Below are positions 15,871-23,187 of a DNA stretch of 43,607 nucleotides, piece by piece. Under the pieces are notes generated by a model that saw only the letters and a program-made list of their open reading frames with translations, was not told the DNA's origin and did no database searches. Origin of the DNA: Ruminococcus sp. (GTDB lineage: Bacteria > Bacillota > Clostridia > Oscillospirales > Ruminococcaceae); contig JAFXXD010000023.1 of assembly GCA_017542475.1 (NCBI GenBank), positions 1-43,607 of the forward strand, read 5' to 3'. Position numbers and translations under genes: made by a program. Each line of letters starts with the position of its first letter. The stretch's first letter is position 1.

Positions 15871-16818
15871 TCAGAACTCGAGCTGGTCGATAACGCTTCT
15901 GAGGGCTCTTGCGCTCTCGCGAAGCTTCTCCTCCTCGACCTCTGTCAGCTTGGGGAATACCTCTCTGCCGATACCGTGACTGCCGATAACGCAGGGCAGG
16001 CTGAGACAGACATCGCTGATACCGTATCTGTTGGGCACGAGGGACGATATCGTCATAATATTGTTCGTATCGCGGAGGATAGAGTCGCATATCTTGTTCA
16101 CGGTCATCGCGATAGCGTAGAAGGTCGCGCCCTTGCGCTTGATGACCTCCGCGCCCGCCTTTCTGACCTCGTCGATTATCTCGTCCTCGTCAACGTCGGC
16201 GTGGTTCTGGTCGGCGCAGTATTCCTCCATGGGGATACCCGCGATATTGGTGAGCGACCACGGAATGAACGACGAGTCGCCGTGCTCGCCGAATACGTAG
16301 GCGTGAACGCTGTTCGGGCTGATGCCGAGGTGATCGGCGATGCTCGAACGCAGACGCGACGTGTCAAGAGCCGTACCCGAGCCTATCACCTGATAGGGCG
16401 TGAGGTTCGTGCACTGGAGTATCGTATAAGTGAGGACGTCAACGGGGTTGCTGACAACGACGTATATAGCGTCGGGAGCGAACCTTGCCACCTGCGGCAT
16501 TACGTCCTTGATGATGTTTACGTTAGCCTGTGCGAGGTCGAGACGTGTCTGACCCGGCTTTCTCGCAAGACCGAGGGTGACGATTACGATGTCGGAATCG
16601 GCGGCGTCCTCGTAGGTGCCGTCCTTTATCTCGACATTGTGACCGAAGGACACGCCCTGACGGATGTCCATAGCCTCGCCCTTAGCCTTTTCCTTGTTTA
16701 TGTCAATGAGGACAATATCGGTACAGGTACCCGCGACTGCGAGCGTATACGCAACAGTTGCGCCAACATTTCCCGCACCGAGTATGGTTATCTTTGTTCC
16801 GCCTTTATTATCTCCCAT
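15871..16818 (-). CDS. ldh: L-lactate dehydrogenase-family enzyme (lactate or malate)
   Basis: An NAD-dependent 2-hydroxyacid dehydrogenase of 315 residues. It has the Rossmann loop GAGNVGA (14-20), catalytic Arg92, the GSGTALD segment and the catalytic EHGDSS with His179. Overall form is that of LDH. However, the specificity position that is Gln in typical LDH (Gln102, in NQKPG) is Arg86 here (ARKPGQTR), the residue found in malate dehydrogenases. ATG 16818 has GGAGGTAATC just before it; the longer frame begins with an unsupported TTG. The likely role is fermentation, reducing pyruvate or oxaloacetate. Confidence 0.88.
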   Translation of the reverse strand: MGDNKGGTKITILGAGNVGATVAYTLAVAGTCTDIVLIDINKEKAKGEAMDIRQGVSFGHNVEIKDGTYEDAADSDIVIVTLGLARKPGQTRLDLAQANVNIIKDVMPQVARFAPDAIYVVVSNPVDVLTYTILQCTNLTPYQVIGSGTALDTSRLRSSIADHLGISPNSVHAYVFGEHGDSSFIPWSLTNIAGIPMEEYCADQNHADVDEDEIIDEVRKAGAEVIKRKGATFYAIAMTVNKICDSILRDTNNIMTISSLVPNRYGISDVCLSLPCVIGSHGIGREVFPKLTEVEEEKLRESARALRSVIDQLEF

Positions 16819-16866
16819 AGTGATTACCTCCAATTATTCCGCAAAAATGCAGTGTGGTATACTACC

Positions 16867-16894
16867 ATTATAGCACACGCGCAGAAAATATCAA
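16867..16894 (-). promoter_or_regulatory. Promoter of the dehydrogenase gene
   Basis: TTGATA (16894-16889) and TATAAT (16872-16867), 16 bases apart on the minus strand. Confidence 0.75.
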
Positions 16895-16965
16895 GCAGTA
16901 TCGGTAAATATTTCGATAAAATCGTAAAAACAGACAAAAAACGTCTTATTTTTAACAATCTTTTA

Positions 16966-17769
16966 TCATCGGTAGTCGTCGAGGAAGTGGTGATAATCGT
17001 CGCCGTCGTGGTAGGATATCAGCGTGCGGAGGTTGACGTTCTCGGGACTGCGGAAGATGTTCATCTCCACGGCGGGATTGGTCTTTTTCAGCTCTGCTAT
17101 CAGCGCCTTTATCTCCGCCCGCTTCGAGCCGTCCTCGCCCTTTTTCTCGGTGACCCTGCACGCGCACTGAATGAACTCCAGCCCGTTGAAGTCCCGCCAC
17201 GCGATGATGTCAGCCTCGCGGACGAGGTACAGCGGACGTATCAGCTCCACGCCCTCGTAGTTCTCGGCTTTCAGGCGCGGCATCATCGTCTGCATCTGCG
17301 AGCCGTAGAGCATACCCATGAGTATCGTTTCGATGACGTCGTCGAAGTGGTGACCGAGGGCTATCTTGTTGCACCCGAGCTCCTGAGCCTTCTTGTAGAG
17401 CCAGCCTCGCCTGAGCCTCGCGCAGAGGAAGCACGGGTGCTTCTCCTCCTTCTCCGCGGACTCGAATATCCGCGTGGGATAGACCCTTGCAGGTATGCCG
17501 AGGAGCTGCGCGTTCTCGGTTATGCGCCGCAGGTTCTCGGGAGTATACCCCGGGTCCATTATCACGTACTCGGCCTCGAAGGGTATCTCGTTGTTGCGTT
17601 TGAGACGGGCTATGCACTGAGCCATCAGCATTGAATCCTTGCCGCCCGATATGCAGACGGCAATGCGGTCGCCTGCCTCGATGAGCCTGTAGTCGCGCAC
17701 TCCGCGGCGGAATTTCGTCCATATGCTCCTGCCGAACTCGCCGGAAATTGAATCGCTGATACTGTTCAT
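16966..17769 (-). CDS. TtcA-family tRNA thiolation ATPase
   Basis: A 267-residue PP-loop ATPase. The ATP site SGGKDS is at 41-46, a CxxC pair (Cys113, Cys116 in HPCFLC) follows, and a conserved GHHFDDVIET lies downstream. TtcA uses an iron-sulfur cluster to make 2-thiocytidine at tRNA position 32; Gram-positive relatives are often annotated only as TtcA family, so the exact tRNA target is not certain. ATG 17769 is chosen because GAGGAGG lies eight bases before it; the frame is open 20 codons further without conservation. It has its own promoter. Confidence 0.8.
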   Translation of the reverse strand: MNSISDSISGEFGRSIWTKFRRGVRDYRLIEAGDRIAVCISGGKDSMLMAQCIARLKRNNEIPFEAEYVIMDPGYTPENLRRITENAQLLGIPARVYPTRIFESAEKEEKHPCFLCARLRRGWLYKKAQELGCNKIALGHHFDDVIETILMGMLYGSQMQTMMPRLKAENYEGVELIRPLYLVREADIIAWRDFNGLEFIQCACRVTEKKGEDGSKRAEIKALIAELKKTNPAVEMNIFRSPENVNLRTLISYHDGDDYHHFLDDYR

Positions 17770-17790
17770 AGCCTCGCCTCCTCTGTAATG

Positions 17791-17819
17791 ATTATACCCC
17801 GAAGCCGCAAAAGTGTCAA
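17791..17819 (-). promoter_or_regulatory. Promoter of the TtcA-like gene
   Basis: TTGACA (17819-17814) and TATAAT (17796-17791) with a 17-base spacer on the minus strand. Confidence 0.85.
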
Positions 17820-17821
17820 GA

Positions 17822-17858
17822 CAAAGCACCCCGAAGGATATCCCTTCGGGGCGCTTTG
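17822..17858 (-). terminator. Terminator of the vWA lipoprotein gene
   Basis: A 16-base arm CAAAGCACCCCGAAGG pairs with CCTTCGGGGCGCTTTG with one mismatch. It stands 40 bases after the lipoprotein stop and touches the next promoter. The plus strand also has a T-run after it, so it may work in both directions. Confidence 0.8.
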
Positions 17859-17898
17859 CTTTTGTTAGAGGTATATGAGAACAATTCTTGTGACTTTC

Positions 17899-19488
17899 TT
17901 ACTTGTAGAGTGCCGCCGCCTTATTCGCGAGGTCGCGGAGCTCCGCTATCTTCTCGTTGCTTCCGCCGATAGCGAGCGCTGTATCCGAAACGTAGTCAAA
18001 GGACGATGTACCCTTGTACTCCGAACCCTTGAGCAGCATCGCGAACTCCGCAGCCGCTCCAGCGAGCTTGATACCCTGTGTGGGGACCTCGTTGTACTTC
18101 TCCATACCGTAGAGGTTTGCGGAGTAGACCTCCTCGTCGGTGTCGATGTCCTTGTACGCTACGGAAAGCTTGATAAGCTCGTCCCTGCCGTTCTCAACTG
18201 TGGCTTCCGTCGTGTCCTCAGAGCCGAATTCGAGCTCTATGCCGTGGTATGTGGACTTTGAGGTCTGCCCTGTGAGCTTCACCTCGTACAGAGCCGTCAC
18301 CGCGTGACCTGCTCCGACCTCGCCCGCGTCCTTGGAGTCGTCGTAGAAATCCTCAGCCTCCATGAGCCTGTTGTCATAGCCTATGAGGCGGTATTCCGCA
18401 ACAGTGGCGGGATTGAACTCGACCTGTATCTTCACGTCCTTGGCAATAGTGAAAAGAGTGCCGCCCATTTCCTCGACGAGCACACGCTTCGCCTCGTCAA
18501 CGGAGTCGATATAGCTGTAGTTGCCGTTGCCGTTATCGGCAAGAGCCTCCATCTTGTTGTCCTTGATATTGCCCGTACCGAAGCCGAGCACCGACAGGTA
18601 AACGCCGCTCTCGCGCTTCTCCTCGATGAGCTTGGTGAGCTCCTCCTCGGAGCACCTGCCGATATTGACATCACCGTCGGTGGCGAGGATGACGCGGTTG
18701 TTGCCGCCCTCGATGAAGTATCTCTCGGCAAGCTCATACGCCGTCTCGATACCGCCCTCGCCGTTGGTGCCGCCGCTTGCCATTATAGAGCCGAGAGCCT
18801 CTGTTATCTCGTCCTTATCAAGACCGCTCGCACCCTCGATAACAGTCTCGCTCGAGCCTGCGTAGGTCACTATGGATATCGTATCCTGCTCGGTGAGCTC
18901 GTCCGCGAGCATTGCGAACGCTGTCTGCACAAGCGGGAGCTTATTCGCCGAAGCCATTGAACCCGAAGAATCTATGAGGAATACGAGGTTCGAGGGCGGG
19001 AGCTCGTCCTGAGCAATGCGCTTGCCCTGCAAGCCTATCATCATAAGCTTTGTCTCCTCGTTCCACGGGCAGTCCGCAAGCTCGACGTACTCGCCGAAGA
19101 CCTTGCCCTCCTCGGGGTCGGCGTACTTGTAGTCGAAGTAGTTGATGTACTCCTCGATGCGCACGGAGTCGGGCTCGACGAGCTTGTGGTCGTTGAGCAT
19201 ACGGCGCGCGTTGGTATATGAAGCGGTGTCAACGTCCGCGGAAAAGGTCGAGAGCGGAACGGTCTTGGGGTCCTTGAAGCCCGATTCCTCGACGTAATTG
19301 TACTCCTCGTTCGGGTTCACGGCATCGGGGTAGTAGCTCTCCTCAGCCTCTGTCTTGTAGTCGTAGGTGTAGTTGTTGCCCGAGCTTATGCCGCTGTCAT
19401 ATTCGCCGTCAGCACAGCTTACGAAGGTCGTCGCTACGAGCGGCAGGGTCAGCGACAGTGCTGCCATACGTGAAAACCTCTTACTCAT
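17899..19488 (-). CDS. von Willebrand factor A lipoprotein, YfbK-like
   Basis: A 529-residue surface lipoprotein with lipobox FVSC (Cys25). An N-terminal vWF_A segment (TFSADVDTASYTNARRML) precedes a vWA domain with the metal-ion site DSSGS at Asp173 and a later TDGDVN, and a C-terminal DUF3520-type region ends the chain. This is the domain order of E. coli YfbK and relatives. vWA domains bind proteins through a divalent metal; no ligand is known here. ATG 19488 has AAGGAG eight bases upstream; the earlier in-frame start is unsupported. It is monocistronic with its own promoter and terminator. Confidence 0.88.
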   Translation of the reverse strand: MSKRFSRMAALSLTLPLVATTFVSCADGEYDSGISSGNNYTYDYKTEAEESYYPDAVNPNEEYNYVEESGFKDPKTVPLSTFSADVDTASYTNARRMLNDHKLVEPDSVRIEEYINYFDYKYADPEEGKVFGEYVELADCPWNEETKLMMIGLQGKRIAQDELPPSNLVFLIDSSGSMASANKLPLVQTAFAMLADELTEQDTISIVTYAGSSETVIEGASGLDKDEITEALGSIMASGGTNGEGGIETAYELAERYFIEGGNNRVILATDGDVNIGRCSEEELTKLIEEKRESGVYLSVLGFGTGNIKDNKMEALADNGNGNYSYIDSVDEAKRVLVEEMGGTLFTIAKDVKIQVEFNPATVAEYRLIGYDNRLMEAEDFYDDSKDAGEVGAGHAVTALYEVKLTGQTSKSTYHGIELEFGSEDTTEATVENGRDELIKLSVAYKDIDTDEEVYSANLYGMEKYNEVPTQGIKLAGAAAEFAMLLKGSEYKGTSSFDYVSDTALAIGGSNEKIAELRDLANKAAALYK

Positions 19489-19560
19489 AAATTTCACTCC
19501 TTTATCTCCCATGCGCGTCTTGCCCGTCACCGCACAGCGGGGAGCCTTTTCTATGATTCC

Positions 19561-19589
19561 ATTATACCCGATAATTCGGCGGATTTCAA
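19561..19589 (-). promoter_or_regulatory. Promoter of the vWA lipoprotein gene
   Basis: TTGAAA (19589-19584) and TATAAT (19566-19561) with 17 bases between, minus strand. Confidence 0.8.
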
Positions 19590-19911
19590 TAACAGAGAAT
19601 TGTCAGTTTCAAGACAAAAACCGCCGTGATTGTTACTATATGCGGAAGAAAATTACATAATTCTGACAATTGTGACCTTTCTGCGAACGGCTCCTGAAAT
19701 CAGCGTGAACCGTTCAGAAAAGCAGCCTTGCTCTCTCTGACCTGCAAAAAAGCTAAAAACCGCATAAAAAGAATACGATTTGTCATTGCTTTTTGCAAAA
19801 TGATAATGTATAATCTAAAATAGGGAAGTATAAGAAATTGCTCGGATTCAGAGCGTTTTTCGCACAGAGTTGTCTCCGCGCTGAATAACTGTGCCATTTT
19901 TGTTATTCATA
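19590..19911. other. AT-rich intergenic stretch with a possible plus-strand promoter
   Basis: No convincing gene is seen. A plus-strand promoter-like pair, TTGCTT (19786-19791) and TATAAT (19809-19814) with a 17-base spacer, could drive the pectate lyase gene with a leader of nearly 400 bases that would include hairpin array copy 2. A 65-codon minus-strand frame here has no ribosome site or recognisable product. Confidence 0.45.
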
Positions 19912-20160
19912 TTTCAAAACAGTCCACTGGACTGTTTTGAAAGGGCAGTATTGCAAAGAATGATTTATTTCGCCTCCATAGGAAGCGACCAAGGGCTTTG
20001 CCCTTGGAACCCACCAAGGACGCTGTCCTTGGAATCTGCCAGAGACTCTGTCTCTGGACTCTGCTGGGACGCCGTCCCAGACCCTGTCGGGGAGCGCACT
20101 CCCCGAACCCCATATTTCGCGCTCAAATCGTTCCGAGGCGGAAGCAATCTCCGCGCGGCT
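19912..20160 (-). repeat. Composite hairpin array, copy 2
   Basis: Read on the minus strand: a GCGGA-rich entry segment and GCGCGAAATATGGGG, five hairpins (stems TCGGGGA/TCCCCGA, CTGGGA/TCCCAG, CCAGAGA/TCTCTGG, CCAAGGA/TCCTTGG, CCAAGGG/CCCTTGG between 20106 and 19989), a spacer, then a perfect 14-base palindrome around ACAGTCC (19912-19942, three-base loop). Linkers between stems are constant in length (six bases). It lies upstream of the pectate lyase start. Confidence 0.85.
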
Positions 20161-20201
20161 CACAATTACGCATTACGCATTTGAATAACGGAGGGATAAT
20201 C

Positions 20202-22739
20202 ATGAACAAGAACATCAGACGGCTCGCCGCCGCGATGACTGCTGTAGTCACCGTGCTCGGCGGAGCCTCCGCGGCTGTACCCGCAGAGCATACCGTCACC
20301 GCAAACGCCGCGGGCAGGCTCGTCGCCTTCCCCGGTGCGGTAGGCGGCGGCAAGTACGCCACGGGCGGACGCGGCGGACAGGTCTACCACGTCACCAACC
20401 TCAACGACAGCGGCGAGGGCTCGTTCCGCGACGCGGTGAGCAAGTCCAACCGCATAGTCGTGTTCGACGTCGGCGGCACTATCGAGCTCAAAAGCGCCGT
20501 TTCCGCCGTCAGCAACATCACCATCGCGGGACAGACTGCCCCCGGAGGCGGAGGTATCACGCTCAAAAACTACAAAATGGCTTTCGGCGGCGACAACATC
20601 ATCTGCCGCTATCTGAGCTCCCGCCCGGGACCGTACAACGCCACCAGCTCGGGCAACGACGCATGGGGAGGCTCCAAGGGCGCGAACTGTATCGTTGACC
20701 ACTGCTCCATAGGCTGGGCTTCCGACGAGCAGTGGGGACTCTACTCCAACAATAGCAACTACACCGTGCAGTATACCGTCATCGGTCCCGCGAACTCGTG
20801 GGGCGGACACGACAAGGGCATTCACGGTTTCGGCATAATGATGGGCAACAGCGGTCTCACCTTCGACCACAACCTCATAATCCACAACGTATCACGCAAC
20901 TTCCGCGGAAAGATACCGGGAACGGGCGTTGCGGACTTCACCAACAACGTCATCTACGACTGGGGCTATCAGACCGCGTACGGCACTATCGGGCACGTCA
21001 ACTACGTCAACAACACCCTCAAGGCGGGCAACTCCACCACTGGCGGCTACCACTGGATGTACGTGGACAGCACCACCAGTCCGCAGAATTTCAAGGTCTA
21101 CTGCGCAGGCAACCGCCTCATCAACAAGGACGGCTCGCTCAACGGCATAACCTATAACAACTGGGACGGCGTCACCGTCAAGGACGGTATCGGCATAACC
21201 AAGGACAACCTCAAAACGTCCGCGCCGTTCGCTATCGACAACAACGGCGAGAATGTCTCCACCGCGACCACCTGCGAGAGCGCCGAGGCTTCCTTCGAGC
21301 ACGTTGTCAGCTACGCGGGCAGCGGTATCTCGCCAGACAAGCGCACCGCTATCGACCGCGAATGTGCCGCCGACGCCAAGAACGGCACAGGTACCTGCTC
21401 GGGTACTGCGGCGTATGACGGCTCCGTTTCCGACCTCAACAAGTACAGCATAAAGTGCGGCGTGACATACTCCTACCCCGCCCCCGTCACTACGAAAGAG
21501 ATAACCGACTCCGATAACGACGGCATGGCTGACGACTGGGAGACCGCACGCGGTCTCGACCCGACAGACCCCACCGATTACGCGGGCGACTACTGCGGTC
21601 AGGGCTATATGAACATCGAATACTACATCAACGACCTCACCGTCAGCTCCTTCCCCGAGGGCGTTGTCACGCTCTCGCCCGAGAGCGACGCTCCGCCTCA
21701 GCCGTCTGTTCCCGCAGTATCGGCTTTCGAGGCCATCGAGGCTGAATCGTATGCGGACTCCGAGGGCATACAGACCGAAGACACCGCAGGCGGCGGACAG
21801 AACATCGGCTTCATCGAGAACGGCGACTGGGCTATGTACCGCAAGGTCGATTTCGGCGACGGAGCATACAGCTTCAAGGGCAATATCGCGGGAAATGCCG
21901 CGGGTATCGAGCTCTACCTTGACAGCATGAACGGCTCTCCCGCCGCAAAGCTGAGCTTCACGGGCACGTCGGGCTTCACCGACTATCAGCCGTTTGAAGC
22001 CAATATCCCCGCGATTTCGGGTGTCCACAACCTGTACGTGAGATTCACGGGCGGCGATGGCTACCTCGTGAATATGGACAGCTTCGTTTTCAGCGAGCAG
22101 AAGATACCTCTCAGCGGCGACCTATTCAGGGACGTTGAGGTCAGCGAAAATGCGCTCCCCGACTCGTGGAGCATAGGCAAAAACGCGGATACGGGCTCGC
22201 TCATTTTCGGCGACCGCGAATTCACCATCGACCAGATACAGTCCAACCTCATCGGCGCGGAGATACTGATGACGGCGTGCAGTGCCAAGGGTACGACGGG
22301 CGACACCGTCACCTTCACCGCGGGAGCCGATATGACGCTCCACGTCGCGCTCGACAGCCGCGTGGAAAAGGAGCCCGACTGGCTCGCGGACTACACTCTT
22401 ATGCGGACGCAGCTCACCGCAACGACCGACCTCAACTTCAAGATATACGACAAGCAGGTCAAAAAGGGCGAGAAGGTGACGCTTGGCAGCAACGGGCAGA
22501 CCAATCTCTGTGTGAATTTCTTCGCGCTCGCGACCTCCAGCGCTGTGCCCGAGAAGCTCGTCGGCGACGTGAATATCGACGGCGATGTCGGCGTGGCAGA
22601 CCTCGTAAAGCTGAGTGCTCACCTGCTCGGGAATTCCGCGCTGACGGCGGAGCAGTCCGCGGAGGCTGACCTCGTCGCTGACAGCATCATCGACACGTTC
22701 GACCTCGTCGCGCTGAGGAAGATAGTGACAAAGCAATAA
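20202..22739 (+). CDS. Dockerin-bearing pectate lyase (PL1 type) with CBM6
   Basis: An 845-residue secreted enzyme. The signal peptide (about 1-35) leads to a parallel beta-helix lyase (about 36-420) beginning AFPGAVGGGKYATGGRGG, as in PL1 enzymes that cut polygalacturonate by beta-elimination. A short DSDNDGMADDWE segment (about 435-480) is typical of PL1 proteins. A CBM6-like module (about 509-635), a domain I cannot name (about 640-780) and a C-terminal dockerin (about 786-845, DVNIDGDVGVADL) follow. ATG 20202 has GGAGGG just before it; the longer frame upstream is translated repeat DNA. It is probably a cellulosome component acting on pectin. Confidence 0.88.
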   Translation: MNKNIRRLAAAMTAVVTVLGGASAAVPAEHTVTANAAGRLVAFPGAVGGGKYATGGRGGQVYHVTNLNDSGEGSFRDAVSKSNRIVVFDVGGTIELKSAVSAVSNITIAGQTAPGGGGITLKNYKMAFGGDNIICRYLSSRPGPYNATSSGNDAWGGSKGANCIVDHCSIGWASDEQWGLYSNNSNYTVQYTVIGPANSWGGHDKGIHGFGIMMGNSGLTFDHNLIIHNVSRNFRGKIPGTGVADFTNNVIYDWGYQTAYGTIGHVNYVNNTLKAGNSTTGGYHWMYVDSTTSPQNFKVYCAGNRLINKDGSLNGITYNNWDGVTVKDGIGITKDNLKTSAPFAIDNNGENVSTATTCESAEASFEHVVSYAGSGISPDKRTAIDRECAADAKNGTGTCSGTAAYDGSVSDLNKYSIKCGVTYSYPAPVTTKEITDSDNDGMADDWETARGLDPTDPTDYAGDYCGQGYMNIEYYINDLTVSSFPEGVVTLSPESDAPPQPSVPAVSAFEAIEAESYADSEGIQTEDTAGGGQNIGFIENGDWAMYRKVDFGDGAYSFKGNIAGNAAGIELYLDSMNGSPAAKLSFTGTSGFTDYQPFEANIPAISGVHNLYVRFTGGDGYLVNMDSFVFSEQKIPLSGDLFRDVEVSENALPDSWSIGKNADTGSLIFGDREFTIDQIQSNLIGAEILMTACSAKGTTGDTVTFTAGADMTLHVALDSRVEKEPDWLADYTLMRTQLTATTDLNFKIYDKQVKKGEKVTLGSNGQTNLCVNFFALATSSAVPEKLVGDVNIDGDVGVADLVKLSAHLLGNSALTAEQSAEADLVADSIIDTFDLVALRKIVTKQ

Positions 22740-22745
22740 TACAGC

Positions 22746-22776
22746 AAAGGCGTTCTCGTGAGAGAGCGCCTTTTTT
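22746..22776 (+). terminator. Pectate lyase terminator
   Basis: AAGGCGTTCTC and GAGAGCGCCTT form a hairpin with a gtga-type loop, followed by TTTTTT, seven bases after the stop codon. Confidence 0.9.
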
Positions 22777-22777
22777 G

Positions 22778-22805
22778 CGGGACGTCGAGGACGCCGTCCC
22801 CCTAC
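22778..22805. repeat. GTAGGGG-type palindrome (reverse orientation)
   Basis: CGGGACGTC, a GAGGAC loop, GCCGTCCCCCTAC: the reverse complement of the 8474 unit with one extra C, directly after the terminator and leading into array copy 3. Confidence 0.85.
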
Positions 22806-22814
22806 GTTGCTATC

Positions 22815-23087
22815 GACCGCGGCGACAGGCTTGCCGTTTATTTATCTACAGCGCGAAACACGGGTTCCAAGGGGCTGTGCTCCTTGGCGGAGTCCAGAGG
22901 CAGAGCCTCTGGCAGGGCGTGGGACAGCGTCCCACATCCGAAGGGCGCTCCGCAAGGGGTGAATCGAAAAACAATCCAGTGAATTGTATTTCGAGAGGGG
23001 ACGCCCAGCAAGTGAGGGCGTCCCCTCCCGACGTTCCGCTATTGCTCGCCCGCGGAATTATTCCGCGCGTGATTGCAGTGCCGTTTG
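22815..23087 (+). repeat. Composite hairpin array, copy 3 (full-length form)
   Basis: In order: entry segment ending GCGCGAAACACGGG; hairpins CCAAGG/CCTTGG (22867-22887), CCAGAGG/CCTCTGG (22894-22912) and TGGGA/TCCCA (22920-22934); an 11-base imperfect palindrome CGAAAAACAAT/ATTGTATTTCG (22965-22993); a long hairpin GAGGGGACGCCC/GGGCGTCCCCTC (22995-23027) with loop agcaagtga; a GCGGAATTATTCCGC palindrome; and the tail GCAGTGCCGTTTG. It fills the gap between the pectate lyase and the P-type ATPase and is bracketed by GTAGGGG-type palindromes. Confidence 0.85.
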
Positions 23088-23089
23088 AA

Positions 23090-23116
23090 CGGGACGTCGA
23101 GGACGCCGTCCCCTAC
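23090..23116. repeat. GTAGGGG-type palindrome (reverse orientation)
   Basis: An exact reverse complement of the unit at 8474 and 15827, closing array copy 3 on its right side. Confidence 0.85.
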
Positions 23117-23187
23117 AGCACCTTCGCATATCAGCCGGTCCGTCCGCATATCATTTATGGACAGCTTTACCCAAAGGAGTGAATGAT

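Noticed and set aside
14505-17634. Plus-strand frames of 414 and 552 codons opposite hydF, the dehydrogenase and the TtcA-like gene
   Set aside because: They cover well-supported minus-strand genes and run through intergenic repeats; no domain is recognisable.
19700-19897. Minus-strand 65-codon frame in the gap before the pectate lyase gene
   Set aside because: No ribosome site, no recognisable product, and odd composition; probably chance in AT-rich DNA.
19989-20106. CRISPR-like array (regular units of about 24 bases)
   Set aside because: The units are hairpins with differing stems and constant linkers, not identical repeats with unique spacers, and there are no cas genes. It is treated as a hairpin array.
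19998-20201. N-terminal extension of the pectate lyase frame by 68 codons
   Set aside because: It translates hairpin array copy 2; GGAGGG precedes ATG 20202, which starts a normal signal peptide.
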